From positions 358,667 through 422,666 of the forward strand of contig NZ_BMVW01000002.1 of the NCBI RefSeq assembly GCF_014650915.1: a stretch of 64,000 nt of DNA. Direction: 5' to 3'. This DNA is from Streptomyces poonensis. Its GTDB lineage: Bacteria > Actinomycetota > Actinomycetes > Streptomycetales > Streptomycetaceae. Positions 18,590-27,547 of the stretch are shown piece by piece; the stretch's first letter is position 1; every line of letters starts with the position of its first letter. The translations under genes and the position numbers were made by a program. The notes beneath the pieces were generated by a model. The model was not told the DNA's origin and ran no database searches. It saw only the letters and a list, made by a program, of their open reading frames with translations.

Positions 18590-19602
18590 GCGAGATACGC
18601 CAGCCTTTCGCGTCGTACGGGATGGGCGAAGCCGTCGCCCGCGGCCCAGCGGCGCGCCTCGTCGACGGCGAGTTCGGCGAGGCGGCGCCATTCGTTGCCC
18701 TGGGAGCCGGCGAGGTGGGGGGTGATCAGGGCGTTGCCGCAGTCCCACAACGGGTGTCCGGGCGGCAGGACTTCGGGGTCGGTGACGTCGAGGATCGCGC
18801 GGATGCGGCCCTCGGTGACCGCGTCCGTCAGGGCGTCCTGGTCGACGACCGCCCCGCGCGCGGTGTTGATCAGGACGGCGTCCGGGCGCATGGCGGCGAG
18901 GAGTTCGCGGGAGACGAGCCCGCGGGTGGCGGGCAGCAGCGGGGTGTGGACGCTGACGACGTCGGCGCGCGCGAAGAGGTCCGCCAGGGAGACGGGGGTG
19001 ACGCCCAGTTCGGCGGCCTCCGCGTCGCTGACGTACGGGTCGTGCAGCAGGACCGGCAGGTCGTACGGCCGCAGCAGCTCGATCACCCGGCGGCCGATCA
19101 GTGAGGCGGACAGGATGCCCACCGTGCGGCGGTAGTTGCCGGTGTCGCGGGGCGTGCTCAGCCAGTCCCCGCGCGCGCGTGCGGCGCGGTAGTCGCGGGC
19201 GCTCTCCAGGACGCGTTTGCCGGAGAGCAGGATCATCGCCACGGTGTACTCGGCGACGGGCAGCGCGTTGGCCGCGGCGGCCGAGGACACCTCGATGCCG
19301 CGTTCCCAGCAGGCTTCGGTGACGTGGTGCCGTACGGAGCCCGCGGTGTGCACGATCGCGCGCAGCCTCGGGGCGTCCGCGAGGACCTGTGCCGTGAGGG
19401 GCGGGCAGCCCCAGCCGGTGACGAGGAGTTCGGTGCCGGCGAGGATCCCGCGGGCCCGGTCGGTGGTGAGGTCGTCGAGGACGGGCGGGGGCGCCAGGTC
19501 GCAGACCTCGGCGAGGGCGGCGAGCGCCGGCGGTTCGAGGACGGCCTCGGCGGCCTCGCGCGAGAGGGCGAGGGCCGCTCGGGGCCGGTGGTGCGGGGGC
19601 AT
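18586..19602 (-). CDS. D-2-hydroxyacid dehydrogenase family protein
   Basis: A 338-residue member of the D-isomer-specific 2-hydroxyacid dehydrogenase family. The catalytic triad is present: Arg249 (NTARGAVVD), Glu277 and His296 (TPHLAGS). The NAD-binding glycine loop is altered: residues 161-170 read VGILSASLIG where VGIxGxGxIG is usual, so two loop glycines are Ser165 and Ser167. This may be a subfamily trait. It lies 40 bp after the MalG-like permease gene and overlaps DUF2264 by 4 bp, suggesting oxidation or reduction of a sugar acid derived from the imported substrate. Confidence 0.8.
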   Translation of the reverse strand: MPPHHRPRAALALSREAAEAVLEPPALAALAEVCDLAPPPVLDDLTTDRARGILAGTELLVTGWGCPPLTAQVLADAPRLRAIVHTAGSVRHHVTEACWERGIEVSSAAAANALPVAEYTVAMILLSGKRVLESARDYRAARARGDWLSTPRDTGNYRRTVGILSASLIGRRVIELLRPYDLPVLLHDPYVSDAEAAELGVTPVSLADLFARADVVSVHTPLLPATRGLVSRELLAAMRPDAVLINTARGAVVDQDALTDAVTEGRIRAILDVTDPEVLPPGHPLWDCGNALITPHLAGSQGNEWRRLAELAVDEARRWAAGDGFAHPVRRERLAYLA

Positions 19603-19642
19603 CTTCCTCCTGGTGCTGGACGGCGTGCTGGACGGGTCCCGG

Positions 19643-20515
19643 TTACTTGACGGACCCCGCCGTGAGTCCCGACCGCCAGAACCGCTGCAGCAGCACGAAG
19701 GCGAGGATCAGCGGCAGGACGGCGAGCAGCGAGCCCATGATCACGACGGGGTAGTACTCGGGGGAGGTGGTGGCGGCGCTGTTCCAGGCGTACAGGCCGA
19801 GGCTGACGGGGTACAGGTCCTGGTCGGACAGCATCACCATCGGCAGGAAGAAGTTGTTCCAGATGGCGGTGAGCTGGAACAGGAAGACGGTGACGACGCC
19901 GGGTGCCAGCATGCGCAGCGCGACCCGGACGTATGTGGTCAGCTCCCCCGCGCCGTCCATGCGCGCGGCCTCCAGCACCTCTCCGGGGACGTAGCCCTGG
20001 CTGAAGATCCGCCCGAGGTAGACGCCGAAGGGGTTGAACAGCACGGGGACGAACACCGCCCAGAAGGTGTTCACCACGCCCGTCTCTGAGGCGATGAGGT
20101 ACAGCGGCAGGGCGAGCACGGTCTGCGGCACCATCACGGCGGCGAGGACGAGCCCGAAGAGCTTCTCCTTGTGCCGGAAGCGGTACTTGTCGAAGGCGTA
20201 CCCGCAGGCCACGCTGATCAGCGCGCCGAGCGCGGCGCCGAGGACCGCGTACAGCAGGCTGTTGGCGTACCAGCGGCCGTACAGTCCGCCGTCCATCGCG
20301 AACAGGTCGCGGACGTTCTGGACGGGGGAGAAGTCGCGCAGGGCGAACAGGTCGCTGCCGAAGAGCGCGTCGCGGTTCTTGGCGGCGGCCAGCACCAGCC
20401 ACAGCACGGGGAGGAGGGTGTAGAGGACGGAGACGCCGACGACGAGCCGGACGGTGGCGCGGCCCAGCAGGCCCGGGCGCGCGGCGGTGGGGCCGGCGGT
20501 GGTACGGCTGCTCAT
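19643..20515 (-). CDS. Carbohydrate ABC transporter permease, MalG type
   Basis: A 290-residue permease with six membrane helices and the EAA loop (EAARMDGAGELTTYVRV) characteristic of CUT1 carbohydrate importers. It overlaps the MalF-type gene by 4 bp. No ATPase gene is present in the operon; CUT1 systems in Streptomyces commonly share the ATPase MsiK encoded elsewhere. Confidence 0.9.
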   Translation of the reverse strand: MSSRTTAGPTAARPGLLGRATVRLVVGVSVLYTLLPVLWLVLAAAKNRDALFGSDLFALRDFSPVQNVRDLFAMDGGLYGRWYANSLLYAVLGAALGALISVACGYAFDKYRFRHKEKLFGLVLAAVMVPQTVLALPLYLIASETGVVNTFWAVFVPVLFNPFGVYLGRIFSQGYVPGEVLEAARMDGAGELTTYVRVALRMLAPGVVTVFLFQLTAIWNNFFLPMVMLSDQDLYPVSLGLYAWNSAATTSPEYYPVVIMGSLLAVLPLILAFVLLQRFWRSGLTAGSVK

Positions 20516-21498
20516 CGGGCCGCCTCCTCACGGGCTCCGGAGCGGCTGGTCCAGCGGGTGACGCCGTACGACAGGGCGATCGTGCAGAGCAGCAGGACCA
20601 CGGAGGCGGCGGCCGCGAGGCCGTAGTTGTTGCGGGTGAAGGCCGCGTCGTAGATGTACATGCTGGGGGAGAAACGGGAGTTGATCATCGGGGTGGACTG
20701 GCTGAGCAGCATCGGCTCGGTGAACAGCTGGAGCGCCCAGATGAGGGTGAACATCGCGACCATGACGATCGACGCGCGCACCAGCGGCGTCTTCACCTGG
20801 AGTGCGGTACGGACCGGCCCCGCGCCGTCGACGACCGCGGCCTCGATCACCTCGCGCGGTACGGCCTGGAGGGCGGCGTAGAAGACGACCATGTTGTAGC
20901 CGAGGTTGCTCCACAGGGCGATGTTGACGATCGACGGCAGGACGGTGTGGACGCCGAGGAAGTTCACGGTGATGTCCGCCTCGCCGAGCAGGTCGATCAC
21001 CGGGCTGAGGCCGGGCGTGTACAGGTACAGCCAGATCAGGGCGGCGATGATGCCGGGCACCGCGTGCGGCAGGAACAGTCCCAGCTGGGCCCAGGCGCGC
21101 AGCCGCACCACGCCCGCGTCGAGGAGGAGCGCCAGGGCGAGCGCGCCCACGACCATGAGCGGGATGTAGATCAGGCAGTACAGGGCGACGACGCCGAGGC
21201 CGCCGAGGAAGGTGGGGTCGGTGAGGACGGCGGCGTAGCTGCGCAGCCCGACGAAGACGGTCCGCTCGGGGCCGAAGCCGAGGCCGGGCTGGTCGTCCTG
21301 GAAGAAGCTCAGCCACACGGCGGTGCCGACGGGGATCAGGAAGACCAGCGTGAGGAGGAGGAAGAAGGGCGTCATCAGCACGGCGCACGCGCCGAGTTCG
21401 CGGCGGCGCGCGACCTTGCGGACGCGGTCGCGGGGTGCGGGCCGGGCTCCGGTGCCGGGCGCGCTCGTCGGGGCACCGGAGGGTGCCGTGGTGGTCAT
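20512..21498 (-). CDS. Sugar ABC transporter permease, MalF type
   Basis: A 328-residue permease with six predicted helices and an EAA-type loop (EAAVVDGAGPVRTAL). The N terminus is a soluble Ala/Pro/Thr-rich tail. The start at 21498 is the first ATG with an AGGCAGGTGA tract about 10 bases upstream; the frame is open far upstream, but that is antisense to nothing meaningful and overlaps the binding-protein gene. It forms the CUT1 channel with the MalG-type partner, fed by the upstream lipoprotein. Confidence 0.88.
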   Translation of the reverse strand: MTTTAPSGAPTSAPGTGARPAPRDRVRKVARRRELGACAVLMTPFFLLLTLVFLIPVGTAVWLSFFQDDQPGLGFGPERTVFVGLRSYAAVLTDPTFLGGLGVVALYCLIYIPLMVVGALALALLLDAGVVRLRAWAQLGLFLPHAVPGIIAALIWLYLYTPGLSPVIDLLGEADITVNFLGVHTVLPSIVNIALWSNLGYNMVVFYAALQAVPREVIEAAVVDGAGPVRTALQVKTPLVRASIVMVAMFTLIWALQLFTEPMLLSQSTPMINSRFSPSMYIYDAAFTRNNYGLAAAASVVLLLCTIALSYGVTRWTSRSGAREEAAR

Positions 21499-21545
21499 GG
21501 GGAGGGTCACCTGCCTCTCTGCAGGGCCGGGCGAGCAGGTCGGGA

Positions 21546-22892
21546 TCAGGTGCTGTTCCTGGTGGTGGTGAGGCCGAGGGCCTTGAGGTCGGGCATGGTG
21601 CCGTCCTCGGCTGCGCGCACGGCGTCGATGATCGAACCCTGGCCGCCGCTCGCTCGGGCGAAGCCGTCCTGCATGACCTCCTGGGTGGCGGTCATGCGCG
21701 GTCCCCAGGTCCAGCCGTCGCGGATCTTCCCGGCCTCCTGCTCGAAGAGGCGGTAGATGTCCTGGCCGCCGTAGTACGAGCGGTCGAAGGCCTCGCGGCC
21801 GACCTCGACGAGGCCGGGCGCGGCGGGGTACTGGCTGCTGGTGCCGCTGGACAGCCGGGCGCGCAGGGCGTCGGGGTGGGAGACCTGCCAGGCGATGAAC
21901 TCCATGGCGGCCTCGGGGTTCCGGCTGTCCTTGGTGACGGCGAAGGTGGAGCCGCCGTGGGTGCCGACGGCGGGGCGCTGCCCGTCGTCCCACTGGGGCA
22001 GGGGGGCGATCCGCCACTGCCCCTTCTGTCCGGGGCGGGCGTTCATCTGGGCGCCCGCGTCCCACGCGCCGCTGAGGCGGGTGAGGACCTGGCCCTGGCC
22101 GATCTGGGCGTCGTGCTGCCGGCCCTCCGACGGGTTCATGAAGACGAGGTCCTGGTCGGCGAGGCGCTGCCAGTACGCGGCCACCTCGCGGGTGGGCGCG
22201 TCGGCGAGGGAGACGTTCCAGGCGCCGCGGGAGGTGTCGAACCACTGGGCGCCCGCCTGCCAGGCGTACGCGGCGAACTGGGTGCCGCCGTCGGTGGGGA
22301 AGATGACGAGCCGCCGGTCCGGTGCCCTGCGGCGCACCACGCGGGCGGTCTCCTCGTACTCGGCCCAGGTACGGGGGACTTCGAGGCCGTACTCGGCGAA
22401 GAGGTCCTGGCGGTAGTGCATGACCATCGGCTCGACGTCGAGGGGGACGCTGAAGACGCGGTTCTCGAAGGTGGTGAGGGAGAGGGCCTGCGGCAGCAGT
22501 TTCTCGCGCAGTCCGCCGGCCGTGCTGTCGATGAGATCGGTGAGGTCGCGGGCGACGCCGTCGATGGCGAAGCCGGGGACCTGCGGGTATTCGATGGTGG
22601 CGACGTCCGGGGCGTTGCTGGCGCGGGCGGCGTTGCTGAGCTTGGCGTAGCCGCCCTGGCCGCCGGCGGGGATCTGCTGGAAGTCGACCTGGATGCGGTC
22701 GTGGGTGCGGTTGAACGCGTCGACGACCTCCTGGCTGCCGCGCAGGGCGGACCAGAAGGTGATGCGTGTGGCTCTCCCCGTGCCGCGCGACCGCCGGCTC
22801 CCCTCGCTCCCGCTGCAGGCACCGAGGGCGCCGGTCAGGGGAAGCACTGCGATCGCGCCCAGCACGGAGCGGCGGCCTGGCAGGCCGGGCAT
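21546..22892 (-). CDS. Sugar-binding lipoprotein of ABC transporter
   Basis: A 448-residue extracellular solute-binding protein, family 1. A lipoprotein signal is clear (RR, hydrophobic core, lipobox LGAC with Cys26). The rest has the usual binding-protein signatures (TRITFWSALRG near the N terminus, WQVSHPDA, YPAAPGLVEVG). The ATG has GGGAGG five bases upstream. It is the first structural gene of the uptake operon, directly downstream of the regulator and the candidate operator. The sugar is unknown. Confidence 0.9.
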   Translation of the reverse strand: MPGLPGRRSVLGAIAVLPLTGALGACSGSEGSRRSRGTGRATRITFWSALRGSQEVVDAFNRTHDRIQVDFQQIPAGGQGGYAKLSNAARASNAPDVATIEYPQVPGFAIDGVARDLTDLIDSTAGGLREKLLPQALSLTTFENRVFSVPLDVEPMVMHYRQDLFAEYGLEVPRTWAEYEETARVVRRRAPDRRLVIFPTDGGTQFAAYAWQAGAQWFDTSRGAWNVSLADAPTREVAAYWQRLADQDLVFMNPSEGRQHDAQIGQGQVLTRLSGAWDAGAQMNARPGQKGQWRIAPLPQWDDGQRPAVGTHGGSTFAVTKDSRNPEAAMEFIAWQVSHPDALRARLSSGTSSQYPAAPGLVEVGREAFDRSYYGGQDIYRLFEQEAGKIRDGWTWGPRMTATQEVMQDGFARASGGQGSIIDAVRAAEDGTMPDLKALGLTTTRNST

Positions 22893-22977
22893 GGGTACCT
22901 CCCGCGGCTCCTGTTCGGGACACGGGAATGGTTGATCGGTCCGCCGAGGCGGGTCAATCGTTCGATCGCAACAAGCC

Positions 22978-22992
22978 CGAACGGTCAAACGA
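22978..22992 (-). promoter_or_regulatory. Candidate operator copy 1 (TCGTTTGACCGTTCG)
   Basis: Read on the minus strand this 15-mer is TCGTTTGACCGTTCG. A near-identical 16-mer lies upstream of the regulator at 24152-24167. A related AATCGTTCGATC sits at 22956-22967. It lies in the 100-bp gap between the regulator stop and the binding-protein start, so it is a good candidate for the regulator's binding site. Confidence 0.5.
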
Positions 22993-24108
22993 TCAGCGCG
23001 CGTCGCCGGGCGGGGTCTGCGCCGAGCCGCGCACCTCCAGCCGCGGGAGCAGTTCGACGCGCCGTACCGCCTCCGGCACGGTGGCCGTGCCGTGCTCGAA
23101 CGCCAGGCGGCGCAGCAGCAGTTCGGCCGCCGCACGGCCCACCTCGGCCTTCGGCGGCGCCACGGCCGTCAGCGGCACGCTGCCCAGGGCGGCCACCACG
23201 TCGTCGTACGCCACCACCGAGCAGTCCTGCGGCACCCGCACCCCCGCGTCGGCGAGCTGCTGCACCAGCATCAGCGCGTCCACGTCCCCGTGCAGGAGGG
23301 CGCCGGTGGCGCGGCGCCGGCGCAGCAGCGCGGCGAGGTCGAGCGGGGCGGGGGCCGCCGCGCCGCGGCCGGACCGGGAGGCCGGGGCGCTGAGCACCAC
23401 GCACCAGTCCTCGATCTCCGGCCGGGCCGCGGCGATCCCGGCGAAGGCGGCCCGCACCGCACGGGCGGTGGGGCTGTCGTCGCGGGCGGCCAGGACGATG
23501 CGCCGGTGTCCCAGCGCCACGAGGTGCTCCACCGCGAGGTGCACCCCGTACCAGTGGTCGGAGCAGACCGAGTCCACGGCGTGCAGCGGGCCGCCCCGGT
23601 CCGGCCGGCGCTCCATGAGCACCGTGGGCACGCCGGTCTCGGCCAGCCAGCGCGCGTCCGCGTCCTCCTCGTCCGCGCCGCGCCACCGGGGCGCTATGAG
23701 CAGCCCGCGCGCGCCGCCGGCCAGCGCGCTCTCCACGATGGGCCGTTCGGCGCCGTCGGCCTGGGGCGCGATGTGCAGCGCGATCCGGATCCCGGCCTCC
23801 TCCAGCACGCCGCGCGCGCCGTGCAGCGTCTCGTTGAGGTAGGCGTGACGTTCGGGGACCACGACGGCGACGGCGTCGCCGCGGTCGTACGGGGCGGCGG
23901 ACCGGGCCGGCCGCGCCACCGGCACGACCGGGCGGACCACACCGTGGCCGCGCCGCAGCGCACCCCGGCGCGCGAGCTCCTCGACGTCCCGGCGGACGGT
24001 GACGACCGAGACCTCCAGCTCGGCCGCGAGGTCGCTCACCCGGGCCGAGCCACGGGACTGGACGACCGCCAGGATCCGCCGGCGTCGTACTTCGGCAGGT
24101 TCCCGCAT
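22993..24108 (-). CDS. DeoR-HTH/LacI-type sugar regulator
   Basis: A 371-residue transcription factor combining a DeoR-like N-terminal winged HTH (residues 5-60, ending RRDVEELARRGALRRGHG) with a C-terminal LacI/periplasmic-binding-type effector domain (75-365). It begins the minus-strand operon and probably represses it in the absence of the imported sugar. The start MREPAEVRRRR at 24108 fits the HTH boundary; upstream codons in the same frame are rich in unlikely residues. Confidence 0.85.
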   Translation of the reverse strand: MREPAEVRRRRILAVVQSRGSARVSDLAAELEVSVVTVRRDVEELARRGALRRGHGVVRPVVPVARPARSAAPYDRGDAVAVVVPERHAYLNETLHGARGVLEEAGIRIALHIAPQADGAERPIVESALAGGARGLLIAPRWRGADEEDADARWLAETGVPTVLMERRPDRGGPLHAVDSVCSDHWYGVHLAVEHLVALGHRRIVLAARDDSPTARAVRAAFAGIAAARPEIEDWCVVLSAPASRSGRGAAAPAPLDLAALLRRRRATGALLHGDVDALMLVQQLADAGVRVPQDCSVVAYDDVVAALGSVPLTAVAPPKAEVGRAAAELLLRRLAFEHGTATVPEAVRRVELLPRLEVRGSAQTPPGDAR

Positions 24109-24151
24109 GCCTGCCGGCCCCTTCCCCCTCACCGTGCCCCGCACGGAATGT

Positions 24152-24167
24152 TCGTTTGAACGGTTCG
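24152..24167 (+). promoter_or_regulatory. Candidate operator copy 2 (TCGTTTGAACGGTTCG)
   Basis: This 16-mer lies 44 bp upstream of the regulator start and matches the site at 22978-22992 on the other strand apart from one inserted base and one change. It includes a small palindrome (GTTC-N4-GAAC, 24150-24161). Autoregulation of the regulator and of the transporter through the same site is inferred. Confidence 0.5.
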
Positions 24168-24473
24168 GCGGCAGCATAGCGAGCCGCGGCCGGCGGGACG
24201 CCGCCGGAATCCAGATGCCCAACTTCCCCTTGCGTACCGTGACATCCGGTATGCGCCAATGATCGGCAACCGCCATCGAACCGCCCCGGCCTCACCGGAC
24301 TCGCGAACTCCTGGAGCTCCACCCGTCGCTACGGTGCACCGACGCCTCTCATGGCTCCACGAGAACAGTCCGTCACATGTCCCTCACGCAGTGCACACTT
24401 CCAGCCGACCGCGTTGCCACCGGGTCGTACGGGGCAGACGGTCCGCCCGTGGTTCTCATAGCCTCCCGGGCCA

Positions 24474-24692
24474 TGCGACACAGACACATGCGCCGCTTCG
24501 GCCTCGCCTCCCTCCTCGCCCTCCCCCTCGCCCTGTTCGGCACGGCCCCATTGCGAGCGCGGCCGGCCCCGCCGACCTGACCTTCAGCACCGACACGGCC
24601 ACATCCAGCCCGGTGGCACGGTCAACGTGTCGATGACGCTGACCAACAACCACACGTACGACGTCTGGTTCGCTCGCGCCGGCCCTCCGTGA
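24474..24692 (+). pseudogene. Secreted protein relic with two frameshifts
   Basis: Starts with a Sec signal peptide (MRRFGLASLLALPLALFG). The frame is then lost near 24550: the next frame continues sensibly as IASAAGPADLTFSTDTATSSP, and at about 24610 the original frame resumes as GGTVNVSMTLTNNHTYDVWF and stops at TGA 24690-24692. Joined, these give a plausible mature exported protein start with a beta-sandwich-like segment (TVNVSMTLTNNHTYDVWF), but the downstream domain is gone. So this is a decayed gene with two compensating frameshifts and a 3' truncation, not a real small gene. Confidence 0.6.
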
Positions 24693-24875
24693 GCCGGGCA
24701 CCGTGACGCCGTGACGCCGTGACGACCCATGCCACGCACGGGACTCCGGACCACGACTCCCTTCCCGTGAGCTCCGGATCCCGTGCGTCGGGTGCCGGGT
24801 GCCGCGCGCGTGCAGGCGGCTCCGCCTCCTCCTCGTGAGCCCGCTCCCCGCGCACGGCACCCGGCACCACCCGGA

Positions 24876-24912
24876 GGCCGCCCCGCACCGGCACATCCCG
24901 TGCGGGGCGGCC
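24876..24912 (+). terminator. GC-rich hairpin
   Basis: A 12-bp perfect stem (GGCCGCCCCGCA at 24876-24887 with its complement at 24901-24912) and a 13-base loop. It lies downstream of the secreted-protein relic and could be its old terminator. No T tract follows, as is usual in Streptomyces. Confidence 0.5.
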
Positions 24913-25215
24913 GCCCCTTCGCCCGTCACCTCACCGGCCGCCCGTGACCAGAAACCGATCATGTGCCGCGAGCCCGAAGCGGTCTGTACCGGTGACACCC
25001 CGCCCCTCACCGACGCCCCATGGGCCGCACCCTCCACCAAGGGCCGGGCCTGCGCGAGTTCCGTTTCCGGCGGCTTCCGCGCGGAACCGACAGGCCGCTC
25101 CCGCAATCGTTGCGCACCCCTCTTCTCTCCATATGGACACCTGCACTTTTCCGTCACGTTTCGCAGCAGGCGCACAAAAGTTCCCCACGGACATCAGTAT
25201 GTGAGCGGGACGGAT

Positions 25216-25304
25216 GCGGACCGACCGGATGCCTGAGGGGGGCTACGGCGTCCGCACGGGGGTGCGTCTCGGTCCGCAGGGCTGTGCTCACCCCGTCCTT
25301 GGGG
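25216..25304 (+). promoter_or_regulatory. Structured 5' leader of the deacetylase gene
   Basis: A 9-bp perfect stem (GCGGACCGA at 25216-25224 with TCGGTCCGC at 25269-25277) encloses two smaller hairpins: GCC/GGC (25231-25243) and CGCAC-GGGG-GTGCG (25253-25266). That gives a three-way-junction shape. Downstream, CCCC at 25291-25294 can pair with GGGG of the RBS at 25301-25304. The layout suggests a leader that controls access to the RBS. It does not match a riboswitch class that I recognise. Confidence 0.4.
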
Positions 25305-25319
25305 AGGGGACACCACCGC

Positions 25320-27458
25320 ATGAAGCGGAGCATGCGCACGGCCTTGTGCACCGTGGGCGCAATGATCAGCACGCTCGGCCTGTCCGTGGGGGCGGCCCAG
25401 GCCGACGACACGACACCCCGGATCGACCTCCGGGTGCTCGTGGTGAGCGACGGCGGACCGGCCACCGACGCCATCGCCGCCGAGCTGAGGACGGCCGGCA
25501 CGCCCTACACCGAGATCGATCTCGGGCAGTCCGGCCGGCCGGTGATCGACGAGGACTTCCTCGCGGACACGGTGGACGGCCGGCCGCGCGCGAAGTTCCA
25601 GGCCGTCGTCCTGCCCGACGACAACCCGTTCCCCACCGGGTCCGCCGAGATGGCCGCCCTCGTCGAGTACGAGCGGACGTACGCGATCCCGCAGGTGGAC
25701 GCCTACACGTACGCCCGTCCCGAGGTGGGCCTCGGGTACGCCGTGCAGGCCGGTTACGCGGGCAGCCTCGACGGTGCGGAGGCCGAGGTCACGGCGGCCG
25801 GGCGGTCGGGGCCGTTCGGGTATCTCGACGGTGCCGTGCCGTTCGAGGACAACTCCCCCACCGTCGGCGAGAGTTACGCCTACCTGTCCACGCCCGCAGC
25901 CGGGGCCGACTTCACCCCGTACGTCGAGGCGCGGATCCCCGGGCGGACCACCCGCGGGTCGCTCGTCGGCGAGTACCGGCACGACGGGCGGCGCGAGCTC
26001 GTCGTCACCTTCGTCTACAACCAGTACCAGCAGCAGTTCCGGCTGCTGGCCCGGGGCATCGTCGAGTGGATGACCGAAGGCGTCCACCTCGGTGCCTCCC
26101 GCAACTACTTCGCCGTGCACGTGGACGACGTCCTCGCCGCGGACGACCGCTGGAACAGCGAGCACAACTGCACACCCGGTGACGTCGACTGCACGGACCC
26201 GACCATCGAGGCCGACCCGATCCGGATGACCGCGGCGGACGTCGACCACGCCACCGCCTGGCAGGACGAGCACGGCTTCACGCTCGACCTGGCGTACAAC
26301 GCCGCCGGCAGCGTCGACCACCGCGAGGAGAACGGCGGCACCGACGCGCTCGCCGACCGGTTCCTCGCCGCCCGCGACGAGTTCCGCTGGATCAACCACA
26401 CCTACTCGCACCCCTTCCTGGGCTGCAAACAGGACACCAGCGTGGTGCCGTGGCGCTGCGCCACCACCGCCGACGGCGCCGTCGACTGGGTGAGCCGCAC
26501 GGAGATCTCCGACGAGATCGCCCTCAACCGGGTGTGGGGCGAGACCAACGGGCTGCCCCTGGAGAACGAGGAGCTGGTGACCGGCGAGCACTCCGGCCTC
26601 AAGGTCACCCCTCAGCAGCCCGAGGACAACCCCCACCTCGGCCCGGCCCTCGCCGACAACGGCATCACCTGGCTCGCCTCGGACAACTCCCGTGACCCGG
26701 GCCAGCGTCAGGTCGGTCCCGCGCTGACCGTGTCCCGCTACCCGATGAACGTCTTCTACAACGCCGGGCGCGCCGCCGAGCAGGTCGACGAGTACAACTG
26801 GATCTACACCAGCCGCGCCCAGGGCGGCAGCGGCATCTGCGAGGACAACCCCGCGACCTCCACCTGCCTGACGGAGCCGCTGGACACCGCCACGGGATAC
26901 GCCGACCACATCGTCCCGCTGGAGACCCGCATCGCGTTCGGCCACGTCCTCGCCAACGACCCCAAGCCGCACTTCATCCACCAGTCGAACCTGGCCGAGG
27001 ACCGCATCGCTTACCCGGTGCTCGACGGTGTGCTGGAGGGTTACGCCGCCCTCTTCGCCGACGACACGCCCGTGGTCAACCTGCGGCAGAAGGACATCGG
27101 CGCCGAACTGGAGCGGCGCGCCGCGTGGCGGGCCGCCGTCGACGCCGGTGAGGTGACCGCGTACCGCATCGGCACCGCGGTCACCGTCGAGGCGCCGGAC
27201 GGGCTGGCCGTGCCGGCCACGATGCCCACGGGTACCACCGCGGGCGGCGCCGCCTACGGTGACGCGTACGCCGGGCTGGTGTCCGCCTGGACGCCCGCGG
27301 ACACGGAGCCGCTCGCCCTCACCCTGTCGTCGGCCCCGGCCGCGCAGCCGACGGCGGACCCGGACTCCGGCGACGTGAGCGAGCCGTCGGCCAGCGCGCC
27401 GGACACCGAGGTGCCCGCCGGGGTGACCGAGCAGGTGCCGTACGCACCGCAGAGCTGA
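25320..27458 (+). CDS. Secreted CE18/Agd3-like aminosugar polysaccharide deacetylase
   Basis: A 712-residue exported protein with a signal peptide (residues 1-28, cut near AQA-DD). Residues ~35-250 form an N-terminal alpha/beta and beta-sandwich part, like the CBM87 region of fungal Agd3. From about 260 there is a polysaccharide-deacetylase-like catalytic domain: HVDDV with His267, Asp269 and Asp270, and NHTYSHPF with His360 and His364, which fit an Asp plus His-x3-His metal site. Agd3 (CE18) deacetylates GalNAc in Aspergillus galactosaminogalactan, and PelA does the same for bacterial Pel. The last ~40 residues are a Ser/Asp/Pro tail. The ATG is preceded by GGGGAGGGG at 25301-25309. It opens the polysaccharide cluster. 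The CE18 call rests on overall shape and gene company. Confidence 0.7.
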   Translation: MKRSMRTALCTVGAMISTLGLSVGAAQADDTTPRIDLRVLVVSDGGPATDAIAAELRTAGTPYTEIDLGQSGRPVIDEDFLADTVDGRPRAKFQAVVLPDDNPFPTGSAEMAALVEYERTYAIPQVDAYTYARPEVGLGYAVQAGYAGSLDGAEAEVTAAGRSGPFGYLDGAVPFEDNSPTVGESYAYLSTPAAGADFTPYVEARIPGRTTRGSLVGEYRHDGRRELVVTFVYNQYQQQFRLLARGIVEWMTEGVHLGASRNYFAVHVDDVLAADDRWNSEHNCTPGDVDCTDPTIEADPIRMTAADVDHATAWQDEHGFTLDLAYNAAGSVDHREENGGTDALADRFLAARDEFRWINHTYSHPFLGCKQDTSVVPWRCATTADGAVDWVSRTEISDEIALNRVWGETNGLPLENEELVTGEHSGLKVTPQQPEDNPHLGPALADNGITWLASDNSRDPGQRQVGPALTVSRYPMNVFYNAGRAAEQVDEYNWIYTSRAQGGSGICEDNPATSTCLTEPLDTATGYADHIVPLETRIAFGHVLANDPKPHFIHQSNLAEDRIAYPVLDGVLEGYAALFADDTPVVNLRQKDIGAELERRAAWRAAVDAGEVTAYRIGTAVTVEAPDGLAVPATMPTGTTAGGAAYGDAYAGLVSAWTPADTEPLALTLSSAPAAQPTADPDSGDVSEPSASAPDTEVPAGVTEQVPYAPQS

Positions 27459-27477
27459 ACGCTCCGCACCCACTTGA

Positions 27478-27508
27478 GGGTTCCGGCCGCCGACCGCGGC
27501 CGGGACCC
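27478..27508 (+). terminator. Intercistronic hairpin
   Basis: A 13-bp stem with one G-T pair (27478-27490 with 27496-27508, loop CGACC) in the 89-bp gap between the deacetylase and glycosyltransferase genes. It may end or attenuate transcription from the deacetylase promoter, or stabilise the upstream mRNA. The genes beyond could then have their own promoter. Confidence 0.55.
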
Positions 27509-27547
27509 GCACCACCCCTCACCGGACCACAACGGCGGAGCACAACC

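Larger units (their letters stand above)
24109..25319. other. Gene-poor region with decayed gene and leader
   Basis: About 1.2 kb between the regulator (minus) and the deacetylase (plus). It holds the regulator promoter, a twice-frameshifted secreted-protein relic (24474-24692), a GC-rich hairpin (24876-24912) and a structured leader (25216-25304). No intact gene was found in the rest. Confidence 0.55.
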
